From assembly GCA_026874595.1 (NCBI GenBank), contig CM049313.1, forward strand, positions 16,923,508-16,987,507: a stretch of 64,000 bases of DNA, written 5' to 3'. The notes under the pieces are model-generated. The model searched no databases. It saw only the letters and a program-made list of their open reading frames with translations, and was not told the DNA's origin. Made by a program: the position numbers and the translations under genes. Below are positions 23,428 through 59,509 of this stretch, in pieces (the first letter of the stretch is position 1; every line of letters starts with the position of its first letter). This stretch comes from Sipunculus nudus. Taxonomy: Eukaryota; Annelida; Sipuncula; Golfingiida; Sipunculidae.

Positions 23428-24291
23428 TTACACACTGGGCTTGAACCCAAGGATCTGGCCCCTGCTATAAACAATCAGTGTACTCGCGGTCACTGAATAC
23501 GAGACCTGATGCGAACCCAGTTCGAGAACTTTGTTGTCACCTTCTCGATTATTGTCAAGCAATCGATGCCGATAGATGCCGGAATCCTCTGATACAAATA
23601 TGTGTCCCTCTGAGGCTTCTGCTATACTGGTAATTTGTCCTTCTCGTTTTTTCGGTGTTATCTCGTACGCAAGATCCCCAGTTTCGTTGTACACCTGTAC
23701 AACACCTTTCGCTCCATCAATTATCAACCAGTAGCCGAGCTCTTCATTGAAAAACACTTTTTCTGGAGCAAATAAATCACCGAATTGCTTCATGACGGTA
23801 TTTTTCTCCCAATTGTACACATAAACGGCTCTCCCAGCCAGAAGCAATATGGCTCCCTCGTTTGTGACATTCAGATGCCTGGCCTTGTACACCCCTAGGT
23901 GTCGTACGTTACTCTCAAAATCCAAATGGAACGACTTTATTTCCGGAAAACTAAAAATTGCGTGTTTATTTTTCTCTGAGTAGTCTATTTTGCTTACATA
24001 GTGACTATCTTCCTTGATAAATCCAATAATAAGTTGGTTGTTGTGCAAACCAATTCCAAATATAACATACTCCTTTAAGTCTTTCTCATGATGCTCATTA
24101 CCATTATAAAAAAATCGTCGTGAATAACTACTCAATGAACAGCAGTGTAAAGTGTCCAATCTTAAATAAAGATACTCTTGTGATAATGTTTCGCTCTTCA
24201 TAAAAACTAACTCTCCATTTGTAAGCAATGTGACAAATTCACCACCTTCTTTTGATTTAAAAACTTCTTTATATGTTTGGGCTGCACACAT
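23428..24291 (-). CDS. Beta-propeller-like protein of unknown function, intact paralogue
   Basis: A single open exon of 287 codons from the ATG at 24291 to the stop at 23428. The ATG directly follows ATTTGTTGTAG, which resembles a splice acceptor as in the paralogue at 6259-7233, so an untranslated upstream exon is likely. The protein has no obvious signal peptide or membrane segment, so it is probably intracellular. It shares long blocks with its paralogue: FGIG, LIIGFI, FSFPEIK, DFESNVRHLGV, HLNVT, GAILLLAG, DLFAPEKVFFNEE and QVYNE. The alternation of short hydrophobic strands with G/D/N turns suggests five or more beta-propeller-like repeats, but no WD40 or NHL signature is clear. The two genes have the same strand and lie about 16 kb apart, so tandem duplication is likely. 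Its function is not known to me. Confidence 0.75.
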   Translation of the reverse strand: MCAAQTYKEVFKSKEGGEFVTLLTNGELVFMKSETLSQEYLYLRLDTLHCCSLSSYSRRFFYNGNEHHEKDLKEYVIFGIGLHNNQLIIGFIKEDSHYVSKIDYSEKNKHAIFSFPEIKSFHLDFESNVRHLGVYKARHLNVTNEGAILLLAGRAVYVYNWEKNTVMKQFGDLFAPEKVFFNEELGYWLIIDGAKGVVQVYNETGDLAYEITPKKREGQITSIAEASEGHIFVSEDSGIYRHRLLDNNREGDNKVLELGSHQVSYSVTASTLIVYSRGQILGFKPSV

Positions 24292-26302
24292 CTACAACAA
24301 ATGTTAAGACTCTTCAGAAATCAACTTGGCAGTTGAGCAGCAATAAAAAATGAACATGCTATTGATAATATAAAATAAAGAAAATAAGCAATTGAAATTA
24401 CTATGAGTAATAGAAAGTTTTCACTTTTATTCTTCGTACTGAAAAAAAATCCCATATTTATAGACTGACATGGTAACTTAAGTGTGAGGTGACGTTATTT
24501 GAACTGAAGAGCAGCAGACTCATACAGGAGGTCATACGAGGAATAATCACTCAGCTGTATACTTTGCGTGTATTTAGCACAATAAGTCCGGTAGTTTATA
24601 GAGCCGCTGGTTTTCGTGGTCGGGGAATCATGGGTTTAAATGAATATCCATAGGGATATTGTGGTAAAATACGATTGCGAGTGTGTTTCAGAGCTTTGGT
24701 TGCGGTTTTGTCATGATCTCGATCATTTTTTTTTGTAATGTGTGAACCATAGATATACATTTTAGCATACTAAGTGTATGTGCGCATTCACAGGCATATT
24801 GTCCAGGGCGATACATTGTTTTTTTTCCACCTCCTCTCTCGTTCCATTATATTATGAAAAAATATGGACATGCAAGAGGCAACGGATCTAAACATTTGCT
24901 GTTTGAGGAAATATTATCACATCAATTGTTGACCGAAAGGTCATGTCGCTCAGCTGAACAATAAAAGCTTTAAATTTAGGAATATATATAAACCTGGAAT
25001 TTGAGATCTGAGTTTCTAGCTGACATTTTGCTAAGATTAAACAAATTTTCATCTCAAATTCTACCTCAAATTTGGCGAAGGCGGTCATACACACTTATAT
25101 GTTTGACTAAGCAGCTAGCAGCTAAGCCTGAAAATCGCATTATAAGGCCTTATATTTTTCATCATTTCTGACAACGCTTCATGGCTATCAGGTACACTGC
25201 CTATTAACATAAACCAGACCAATCATTTGCATTTTTTGTGTACTTTCTAATAATACCAAACTTGAGCGAGAAAAGTTCCGTTTCAACCCAGGACATTGGT
25301 AAATCTCTCGGCATGTCTTTTTCGGTGCTTTGTGGTCCTGTTTGGTTGTTAGTCTGACCACTGTCACCGATCAGTACAGAATTTTACTTCTTTACACTTA
25401 CTATTCCTGTTTTAACTCTCTCGCCGAGACTACAGATATTACCAGGGCATTTATGACACGGCTCAGGGTACTAACCTACACGCGCAGACAACTACTCTGA
25501 AGAAGGCCAGCTCATTACAAAACCAGAACAAGGAACCAGTTTATTGAAGAAAACCGACCAATCATCGGTAAAGTTGATTAATCGGCACAACGCTATAATA
25601 TACAGAGCAGCGTGTGTAATACAATCAATTCGATTAATCCAGACTGCCATGGATAATAAGCAATGTCAAATGATGCTATAGAGCTCCTTATGGGGGCGCT
25701 ATCTATTAGTACTTTATATCGTCTACCAAAACAGGAAGTGGTGGGCACAGTAAATCCAAGGTGTCCATAGGTCATTCCATTGATTCAGTAACTACAACCA
25801 GTATTATGCTCTGCGTGGGGGAAAACAGGAGCTGACAATTTGAGCAATCCGAAATTTTATACAATCGGGTCCAACAGGCATCAGTATTTAGTTAACACCA
25901 TCGGCCCACCTGCAACAAAAGGTTCACGCCATCGGCCTACTGGGAAACGTCCCGGTATCCAAGCCCACCCCTGATGCCTTACCATCCACCCCGAAGAATA
26001 TGACGAATTCCAGTTAGATGTATCACTTCGGTATAGCAAATTGAAACTGCACGCAAACTTAACGCATAAGTGACCAAATAGTACCAGTTGCTATAGAAGA
26101 GAGACCGTGTATGTGTTTGTGTTGTGTGTGTGTATGTACGTGGTAGGGGTGTATGATCTGGCGCTCCTAATTATATCACCCAAACAAGAGTGTTCCGCGG
26201 CATATTTGTGATACCCAATACAGTTACTTACATTTACGAAGAGAGTAAACTGGCTCACGATGATGGTCCTTGTCACTGGATTAACTGTAATACTTGATAA
26301 CA
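24292..26302. other. Probable 5' intron or leader of the intact paralogue
   Basis: Non-coding DNA between the ATG exon and the conserved upstream block. Open frames at 24888-25094, 25593-25775 and 26091-26276 are short and unsupported. No other exon was recognised. Confidence 0.4.
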
Positions 26303-26361
26303 GTCAGATCACGTTCACAAACATACACGTGTCATCTTACCAATGCGCATGCGTGATTTCA
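26303..26361 (-). promoter_or_regulatory. Conserved upstream block, second copy
   Basis: Plus-strand order is GTCAGATC, ACACGTGTCATCTTACC (CACGTG at 26326-26331) and TGCGCATGCGTGATTTC (TGCGCATGCG at 26344-26353), closely matching 9065-9120. It lies about 2.0 kb upstream of the ATG at 24291. Similarity also continues more weakly downstream, with GTAATCTCTAAGTA-like words in both. It is probably a promoter or first non-coding exon kept through the duplication; the NRF1-like and E-box readings are by motif only. Confidence 0.45.
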
Positions 26362-26649
26362 GCAAAGGACACATTGAAGTGAATTATAGCAGAAAACACA
26401 GGTGACAGACTTTGTTATCAATCTCCAGCACATGGTCGTAATCTCTAAGTAAACATCACTACATGGAGAAACCACAGTGTCGATAAGGAGGTCATGGGTT
26501 AACTAGAATATCAGCAAAAGCTGACAAAAGCCCTCAGCCAAAAGAACAGTGTTTAGAGGTGGTAACAGTAACAAGTACTAAATATCTGTTCTCACATGGT
26601 TGATATCTGTACATATCTCAGTTATAAAGTTAAATGGAGAGGTATGTAC

Positions 26650-27462
26650 CATGATTCATAACAATCCACCAAATGCTTCCTGAAAAATAAGCTTCTAAGT
26701 TTTATTCTATTATAAGCTCTGTGACCTTGAAAAGTAGGTCAAGGTCACCCATGTTCGAACATGAACGGGATTTTTGTCGATATACATCTTCAGCAAAGAA
26801 ATAAAATTCCTATTGTGAATCCTTTTAGAGATATCCCGCTCACAAGGCCAAAGTTGAAAAATCCAAGAAAATTCAAGAAAAAATCAGATATTGCAGGTGG
26901 CGCCCCCAAACTTGTGCAGCAGTTACAGACCATCAGTCCCTATGATCATAGTAAGTATTGTGAAAATCCATCCAATGGTTCCTGAGAAATAAGCTTCTAA
27001 ATGTTTTTTCTATAATCAGCTCTAAAACGTAGAAATATAGGTCAAGGTCACCCATCTTCGAACTTGACCGAGATTTTGTCAATATACATCTTCTCCGAAA
27101 AAATAAAATTCTTACGGTGAATCCTTTTCGAGATATCCCGCTCACAAGCCCAAAGTTGAAAAATCCGATAAAAATTCATTAAAAATCAGAAATTGTAGGT
27201 GGCGCCACCAAACTTGTATAGCAGGTTCAAACTATCAGTCCCAATAACCAAGGTAAGTTTTGTGAAAATCCACTAAATGGTTCCTGAGTAATAAGCATCT
27301 AAGTGTTTTTCTATAATAAGCTCTAAAATGTAGAAAAATAGGTCAAGGTCACCCATCTTCGAACTTGACCGAGATTTTGTCGATATACATCTTTACCGAG
27401 GAAATAAAATTCTGACGGTGAATCCTTTTCAAGATATCCCGCTCACAAGGTAAAAGTTAACG
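26650..27462. repeat. Tandem repeat of 302 bp, about 2.7 copies, with AGGTCAAGGTCAC
   Basis: The landmark GCTTCTAAGT (or GCATCTAAGT) recurs at 26691, 26993 and 27295. Each copy has TAGGTCAAGGTCACCCATNTTCGAAC, then CGATATACATCTTC, GAGATATCCCGCTCACAAGG and, in the first two, AGGTGGCGCCNCC. The last copy runs into a (GGAC)n tract. Short open frames within are not conserved between copies. Confidence 0.88.
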
Positions 27463-27501
27463 GACGCCGGACGGACGGACGGACGGACGGACGGACAGCT
27501 T
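27463..27501. repeat. (GGAC)n microsatellite
   Basis: GGACGCCGGACGGACGGACGG-type tract ending the 302-bp repeat array and followed by CAGCTTGGGTGACGACAATAGC. It probably forms the tail of the interspersed repeat. Confidence 0.85.
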
Positions 27502-28812
27502 GGGTGACGACAATAGCCCATCAGCCTAAGGGCTGAGGGTTAAAAATTAACTGTGGCAGTAAGTCCAAGGCGCATTCAGGGCTAATATTAAGCCTACCTC
27601 CCTATGAGGGAAGCTTATGAATTTGAGGATTTTATTTCCACATCGGTATTCGGGTAATTTTTGGTTGGTGGACTTCCTTAGTTCCTCACTCGAAAACCAT
27701 CGAGTAAGTTTTCTTTTCCCCGCACGAATTAACTATGGATGTTTAAATAAACTGACCCCTGGGTCTAATTTTAGTGAAACGTTGCTTCTGAAATTTATTT
27801 TTTTACCCTAACCTTATTTGGTCGAACACTTCATAGCTTATCCCCCATTATCACTCGGTTCTGCGCTAGCCTTCCAATAAGGCTGGATTCCAAAAACGGA
27901 CCTTTGATCAGAGAAATAGTCGCAGGTAATAGATTTGCAACTGATATTTATCGCTTTGTAGAGTCTACGATTCGTCAAGTATTGTTTCGTCAGACCTATC
28001 TGTCTGTCTGTCTATTTGTTACTAATTTATATAGCTGGTATGTATCAATTATCTCTCTGTACCTCTTGCGTTTATGGTCAAAATAAGCCATGGCAAAGGT
28101 CGCTGATAAATTTTAACTGCCTTTTCCTCATATCTTTGCCAGAAATGATCATAGACTTGTTTTTATTGCCTTTTTATAGCCATTTTTTTAGGCAAGATTG
28201 TCTAATTTTGCAGTCACCAAGCTTACGCATCTTTGGGCAAATATAATGAAATTCGATAATATTGAGTCTCATTTGAAAAACTTTGTCATTTTAAAAGTTA
28301 GAAAGGTTTTTCGTAATCAGATAGCATTTAATTACTATTGTGTGACGTATTTGCAAGTCTCGCAAAACCTCGAACCGTTTTCTATAAACGAAAATATGCA
28401 AATCTCACTTTAAAACACTCCAAAGGATGCAATTTTGCACAATCGCGATGAAAGGGTAACTCAGCTTTACTTTCCCGGTTTAGGATAAAACTCTTTTAAT
28501 ATGTTAACTTCACCTTTACTAACAATCATGCTTAGTTGAAGAATTAACATCAGGACCAGCACGTGTTTAATGTTGTTCATTCTCCAAAAAAAATGTCATT
28601 AATCTGAATAATTGTTATTACGGTTTCTATTTAAAACATGGCTCTAATCCCCAATTAAGATGATAAAAAAATCAAAATATAAACTGACATCATGCATTAG
28701 TCAATAGTTAGAACACCTACAGGAAATATTGCGCCTGGGACAGTAATATAACGATCAACTACACCGCAGTAATGCCGAAGGTAGGTATTGTCATTTATTA
28801 TTTAAGCTTTTG
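27502..28812. other. Non-coding stretch
   Basis: Several open frames of 60-76 codons overlap here (27617-28413), but they share no frame, have no domain and no repeatable splice context, so no gene is called. Confidence 0.5.
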
Positions 28813-29041
28813 AAGATATCCAAAGCAGCAAAATGTTAAGAATTTCTATTCCTGTACAAGCCTAAATAAATTTCTTTAAAATAGTACATAAAGTGAGCTC
28901 ATACGGAAAAGAGGATTAGGCTCACGAGATATCCAAAGCAGCAAAATGTTAAGAATTTCTATTCCTGTACAAGCCTAAATAAATTTCTTTAAAATAGTAC
29001 ATATAGTGAGGTCATACGGAAAAGAGGATTAGGCTCACGAA
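28813..29041. repeat. Direct duplication with 113-bp period, two copies
   Basis: The segment starting GATATCCAAAGCAGCAAAAT at 28815 recurs at 28928 and both end with GAGGATTAGGCTCACGA. Only a few differences are visible (AAAGTGAGCTC versus ATAGTGAGGTC), so the duplication is recent. Confidence 0.92.
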
Positions 29042-31772
29042 CTATGTTTTCCGGGAAACAAATTATAAACAGTCAAATGTGGATACATAAATTATATATA
29101 TATAGAAACCTTCTAGCCTTTCAATCACATTAGTACCCTTAGGATATGTGTTCATGGGTAAGGTACGCTCCTGAAAGAGCATTTCTAACTTAACAGTCAG
29201 CTTTCGATATAGGCACATTCACCCTTTCTGTCCATTTAATTAGGAAAAGGCGGCGTGTTTGTGATTCTCTGACACTATAATTTTTAATTCAGATGTTTCA
29301 GAAGCTCCGACAACTGGAATGTTTGCACTACATAAGGCTACAAATAAATTGGTTTATATTTGCGCAGTTGTCCACATAATGCATCATAAACCTAATACAT
29401 CATTCATCTATATGCAAGGTTGTGTCGATCTTTAAAATATCTTGTTCAGTAGATTAAAACCAGAATGAAAGGGATTTTTTTTTTTTACTGTTAATTAATA
29501 TTGGGCATCATATAAGTAGTCATATAGTCACAATATAATGTACTGATTAATCAACCCATGACGACCATATACGACTTTAAGAAAATAGGTAGTTTTGCCA
29601 TATAACGTACAAGTGGATTAAACTTCAGTTGCATCTATTAATACGCCATGTATACACCGGTACGTACCACAGATTAAAAAGTCAACCCATAAAATGAGGC
29701 AATTCGCAAAGTATAGTAGCCTTTATTTGAGAATACATGCTTTGTGCACTTAATCAGCATAAATATATGAAAAGACGAATTTACTTTTAATTTAACAAGC
29801 AAATTCAAGAAATTTATATCCTCCAATTCCGCCTTCAAGTCCGGGATAATTTAAAGTCTTTATTGACTAAGTACAAATAGTTTTAACCACGCTCAAAAGA
29901 TGGCAGCACCTGGCAGTTACTGCAAATTAAAAAAATTCAAGTATTTTATGTCCACCCCTTGCGACTGGTGATTAGTGAAACTAAATGTGTTGATTCATCA
30001 TATAAAAAAGTGAAATATCATATTGTATTATTATCTTGTGAGACAGACACTCCAAAACCAGCCATAGCCAAGGTAAGCATGAGAGCAATTACAGACCTAA
30101 ATTTGAATGAAATCGGATAAAATTAAGGAAAGTTATCGCGCGAAAATAAAAACCTGACAGACAGACAGACAGGCAGACAGACAGAGGGACAGACAGAGAT
30201 ACAGACAGACAAACCCAAATCACTGTCCACCGTTCCTTCCAAGGTAGCGGGAGACAAAAACGCAGTACAGGTTACAAAATGGCTTTACTCTTACATAAAT
30301 TTTCCTGTGAAGTTGTCTAATTTGTTAATAATTATTGGAATCTTATAAAATGAAGGAATCATCAAGTAAGCTCACCCACATGTACGTGGGTGCAGAACAA
30401 GGACCGACCATCAGGAAACCAGCTAGTCTGATCAGAATGAAGCAAACCAACGGAGTTGTTACATGCAATTGTAGGTAACAAACACATATGTTCAACATGT
30501 CTGCAAATTCCGTAAGGAAGGTAGAAAGGATTTTAGAGATATTTTAAAGAGAATGGGACAGTAAAGTCGCATGTCGTTCTCAACACAACAAAACAACAAT
30601 AAATAAACCAGCAATTATTAAAAAATAATATTATTTAGACATAAAACAACAATAACAAGCAAACTACCTGCGTGTTCATGTGTCGAAACACGGACCGATA
30701 TCCTGCTGCAAACTGGCTGAATTTTAAGACTTACTAGTTTTGTTTCCATTCAGCTAGGAAGTTCCCCGTTTAAGTTCTATATTAAATGGCTATCTGTTAT
30801 ATATTAACAAATTTGCATATGCTTTTTTGGAGAATAAAGTTTACGTACTTTTATGAAACGTTTTACATTCAGTCGAGTATCAGCTGTGTAAGAAATTCAC
30901 CGACAGATTCAAAAGAGTACAAATCTGATAGCTAACGGCGCTTGTGTTTCATATGTACGGTGTTCCTTCAATTTTTATCTTTAATACATGACAGAAATTA
31001 TGTCGTTAAAGGCATTGCCGATATGGGTTTATTGATTTGCGAATCGATTCACTTCCCTTCCTGAATATAGCATCATAGATGTTTGATGTATTCGTTGTAA
31101 GTATCAGGAGCCTTATACGTTATGTCGTTTGCGTATGGTATATACATCCTGAATTGACCCTAAACCCCCAGTCACTTTAAACCGAATGGGGTCATTTGTC
31201 GCTGTTTCGGACATAGCGAAAGTACGAGTCTCACCTAAACATTATGTGAAAACGACGGCCAAGGATCTAAAACTGATCCGAAATTAAAATAAATCTTCGA
31301 CCAATTCACCAGATAAAGTAATTTATCTTAATAGGCGAGATTTTGTTTAAACCCTTCCTTGCAGTTTTTGTCGTTTGACATGCTTAATTTGACCCAAGGC
31401 AAGCATGTTATCATTGTGTACTATGCGCATGCTTGTAGATAATGTCTTGTAATCTAAGGTAAAGTCAATCAGTCGCTCAAGCTACAATAGCGATAAACAT
31501 CCCAAAACTAAACAAATGTAATCTTTTGTGTTTACAATATGCCGCTAATAGTGGACAGCGTTGTGTGAATGTGTTTATGACCATCTTGCTGAATTGGTCG
31601 ACCCAAAAGTCAAAGCTTTCTTTGTAGGCATTATTGAATGAAAGTATATATGTAAAGTGCTTATGAATAAAACGCTCAAAGAATTTGAATAAATATGGAC
31701 GAAAATATTCTTAGTTTATTCTACTGTCTTTTTAATGACTTTTTAATAACTTCTGCAGTCAACAATTATGTA
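29042..31772. other. Non-coding stretch with an (ACAG)n run
   Basis: AT-rich DNA without an open frame of coding character. An (ACAG)n-like microsatellite lies at about 30153-30214. A GCGCATGC word near 31427 is not accompanied by the E-box found in the two upstream blocks. Nothing else was recognised. Confidence 0.55.
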
Positions 31773-31951
31773 CAGCGGAACTCCGCCCTGCGACAACCCC
31801 ACAATGGTGACCACCCCACAAGTACGACCACCATTCTTGGCCCCAGAGCTAATGCGACCACCGCAGTGAGTCAATGGCTGCGCTTTGTCACAGCGGAATT
31901 AATGATAGATCAAAGAGAGCAACAGTGTTTTCATCCCATGGGGTTCCACTG
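31773..31951. mobile_element. Small TA-flanked MITE with CAGCGGAAC/GTTCCACTG ends (pogo-like)
   Basis: The left end CAGCGGAACTCC and right end GGGGTTCCACTG are inverted repeats, CAG(C/T)GGAAC(T/C)CC, and both sides are bordered by TA (31771-31772 and 31952-31953). The interior has GCGACAACCCC and GCGACCACC words. A TA duplication with CAGTGGAACC-like ends is typical of pogo/Tigger-type Tc1/mariner elements. At 179 bp it cannot encode a transposase. The open frame at 31695-32072 runs across it and is not a gene. Confidence 0.65.
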
Positions 31952-31953
31952 TA

Positions 31954-34679
31954 TTAAGTATACTGGCATTCGCGACACACTATGGCCAGGTAGTCCTTCC
32001 TTAAGTCTTCGAACCTTACCCGCTTTATCCTTGTATGAAAGTCTTAAGTCTTTAGGCAAATACCGATTTTAAAGTTTATATAGACGACCAAAGCAACCGG
32101 CGAAAAGAAGCCGATTCTTGTGTAGTGTTTCCTGCAATTTTTAAAATCTGTGACTTCAAAGCGTACAACATCCGTCATACTTTGAGAGCATTAAATAAAA
32201 GATAAAAAAATACTGTTCTCAACATATACCATGCACTTTCATGCGTTGCGACAACGTCTGGTTTCCTTCAGGCACGCATGCACTTTTCGAAAAATCACTC
32301 AACACAGTTTAGATATTGATGTAGGATACTTTTAGAGGTTAATCGTGTCAAAACATGATTTATTAATACAGCAATACGGAGGCTATTATAGGTCAGTGAG
32401 TACATCCTCTATTAGGCATTACTTATACATCCAAGTATGGCTGATAACATACACGAGGCATATGAAAACATCAACTATATTAAAGAATGTACATATTTGT
32501 GCATTCAACAGGATAAATAAAAATGAGAAGCACGTTGCAATTGAATAGTGAAGGACACTTTGTATTATTCATGTCCACACCTGAAATCCAAGCATCAATC
32601 ACTGATCACGTGACTTAGTCACACGACCTGACATACTAGCAGCAAGACCGCATCTGACAAGGTTGCCGATACACTGATTAATAAGCATTAAATTTGTTAT
32701 GGCCGCTTTTGAAAACGACTGCTCGGACTCAACTAATGACATGTTCCTCTGTTCACATATGTCCTTTTTTTTATTTGCTGCCCGAAGCAGGAGAGATTTG
32801 ATAGTCTCTCGATTACGTCACCAGATATTCATGCTCCACATGGTTACGATTTCAATACATATCTGTCGTAGATTACAAAATTATCAAATAACCATATGCA
32901 GGATTTTAGCTTCACCCATCAAAGACGAACGTACAAAAGCGTCAACTAGGTCCTCTTCAAGTGTATGCTGCGACATCCAACAAGGACATGCTCCGAACCC
33001 CCTTATGGTGTTTGGAGCTAACGATATGCATTTAAGGCAAACAAATATAAGGTGTGGTGCTAAGGTACCGCGCGTAAATTTTAACACCCCCCTCCATCCC
33101 CCCCCCCCCCCCCCGTAAAAATGTTGATTTTGATTTTCAATAGAAATGTACCAATATTGAGCTCCAGCCGCTCGGACATTTCCTTTAAGAAGATAATATA
33201 ATACAATTTTAAAAAGATTTTTCTTGGTTATTTAGTGATTTTTCCTGTTTAGTTAATCAATTCTTTTATTATCACGCGTTTACCTGATCATATGACATTT
33301 TTATCGAACCATACAAAAGAAGGTAAAAAAAAAAAAAAATCGCCATCGTGCACTTATTTCTGAAATAAAGTACCTGAGAATCCAACCTTTTTTGCCTAAT
33401 CTATAGCTACTTAATCCGATGATCTATTACTTTAATTTTTTTTATTTAATTACGACCTTTGAATGAGGTAAACATGTTTCAGGCAACAAGATGTAATAGA
33501 TGTGCGGAGGTTCAAAGTCACTCTATAGGAATTGTATACAGTTGCAATAGATTCTCAGTAAAAATGAGCAAATACCCCTCGTCAATCATGTCGCATCACA
33601 GGCTTGCTGGTTGAAGGCTTAGAGGCCCACGTGACCCACGCTTGATCAAGAGGGCGCCACTTTCATATGGTGATAAAGTTATTGCCGGAAGTTTATAATA
33701 TCCTTGCTACGTTCATAATTTTTTCCGTGCTCGGTTGCGATGGTATGCTCCGTGAAATCAATCACTTGCTGTCAGTGAGATGCCTTCAGTCACACCAAAA
33801 TCACTGTCTCTTTTAACAAATCACCATTCAAGAGACGGCGTTACTACAGTATCACCATAAACATCCGTTTGGTCCTGCCTGCACAATTACGTAAACATCT
33901 GTATTGTTTTGTCAGCAGCCATCTCATAACCAGTAATGATAGATCTCGGGGATCGTATTTGTCCTTTCCTCAGAATCCAAGGTAATCAATTATACCTTCA
34001 ACGATAGTCCTTGGTTCGCATACTCATACCCAGTGCTATGAGTTCAGGAATTAGGCACAAAAGAAACACGGAAGTTGCTCGCGTACATCTTTTGACGTTC
34101 ACAGGGAAAACCTGAAAGCAACCTGTTTATAAATTTCAGATAATCAGTCTCGAAAGTTATAATGAACCTCGCAAGTCCCCATGCTCTACTTGCAATTTTG
34201 TTTCATGCCCTCATTTTTCTGCCACTGTATCAATGTGATTGCTTACTGGTAGCTCTAAATCTGTTCACTCTGTAACACTTTATATACCATCGATTGACAT
34301 ATGCTTGTACTTCTATTTCGTCCAATCGATGTAAGCAATCTTGAAATATTCCAAATTTCAGACAGACCGACACGACAACTGTTGGTTTTCATTTGCTGGT
34401 TTCCGTACATCACTGTACCTGTCCTCCCGATTATTGCGGCCTGAATCATACATTTTTGGAACCGTTGCATTGGTCACTCTTTCAACCAAGGCATATCCGT
34501 CCAGAATTGAAGGACCGCCTTTAATCCAATAAATTACCATCGATTGCAGCATCTAGTGGTAGGAGACAAGGAGCAAATACAGTCCATCCCGATTAGGTCT
34601 GTTCGGTATTTTATACATGAGGAGATATGAGAAGAGGACAAGTCTAAACTTCCGGCGACAACTTTAGCATCCCTAGGGT
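31954..34679. other. 3' flank of the channel gene, no second gene supported
   Basis: Contains the unsupported open frame 32699-33118 that ends in a C homopolymer (33098-33114). Overlapping short frames on both strands at 34255-34773 are of no recognised type. The 3' UTR of the minus-strand channel gene must lie here, but no AATAAA on that strand is near the stop; a candidate lies about 1.4 kb away near 33265. Confidence 0.45.

Positions 34680-59509
<24,830 letters not shown>

Noticed and set aside
31695-32072. 125-codon frame starting MDENILSLFY
   Set aside because: Its middle is the pogo-like MITE and its ends show no domain or splice context.
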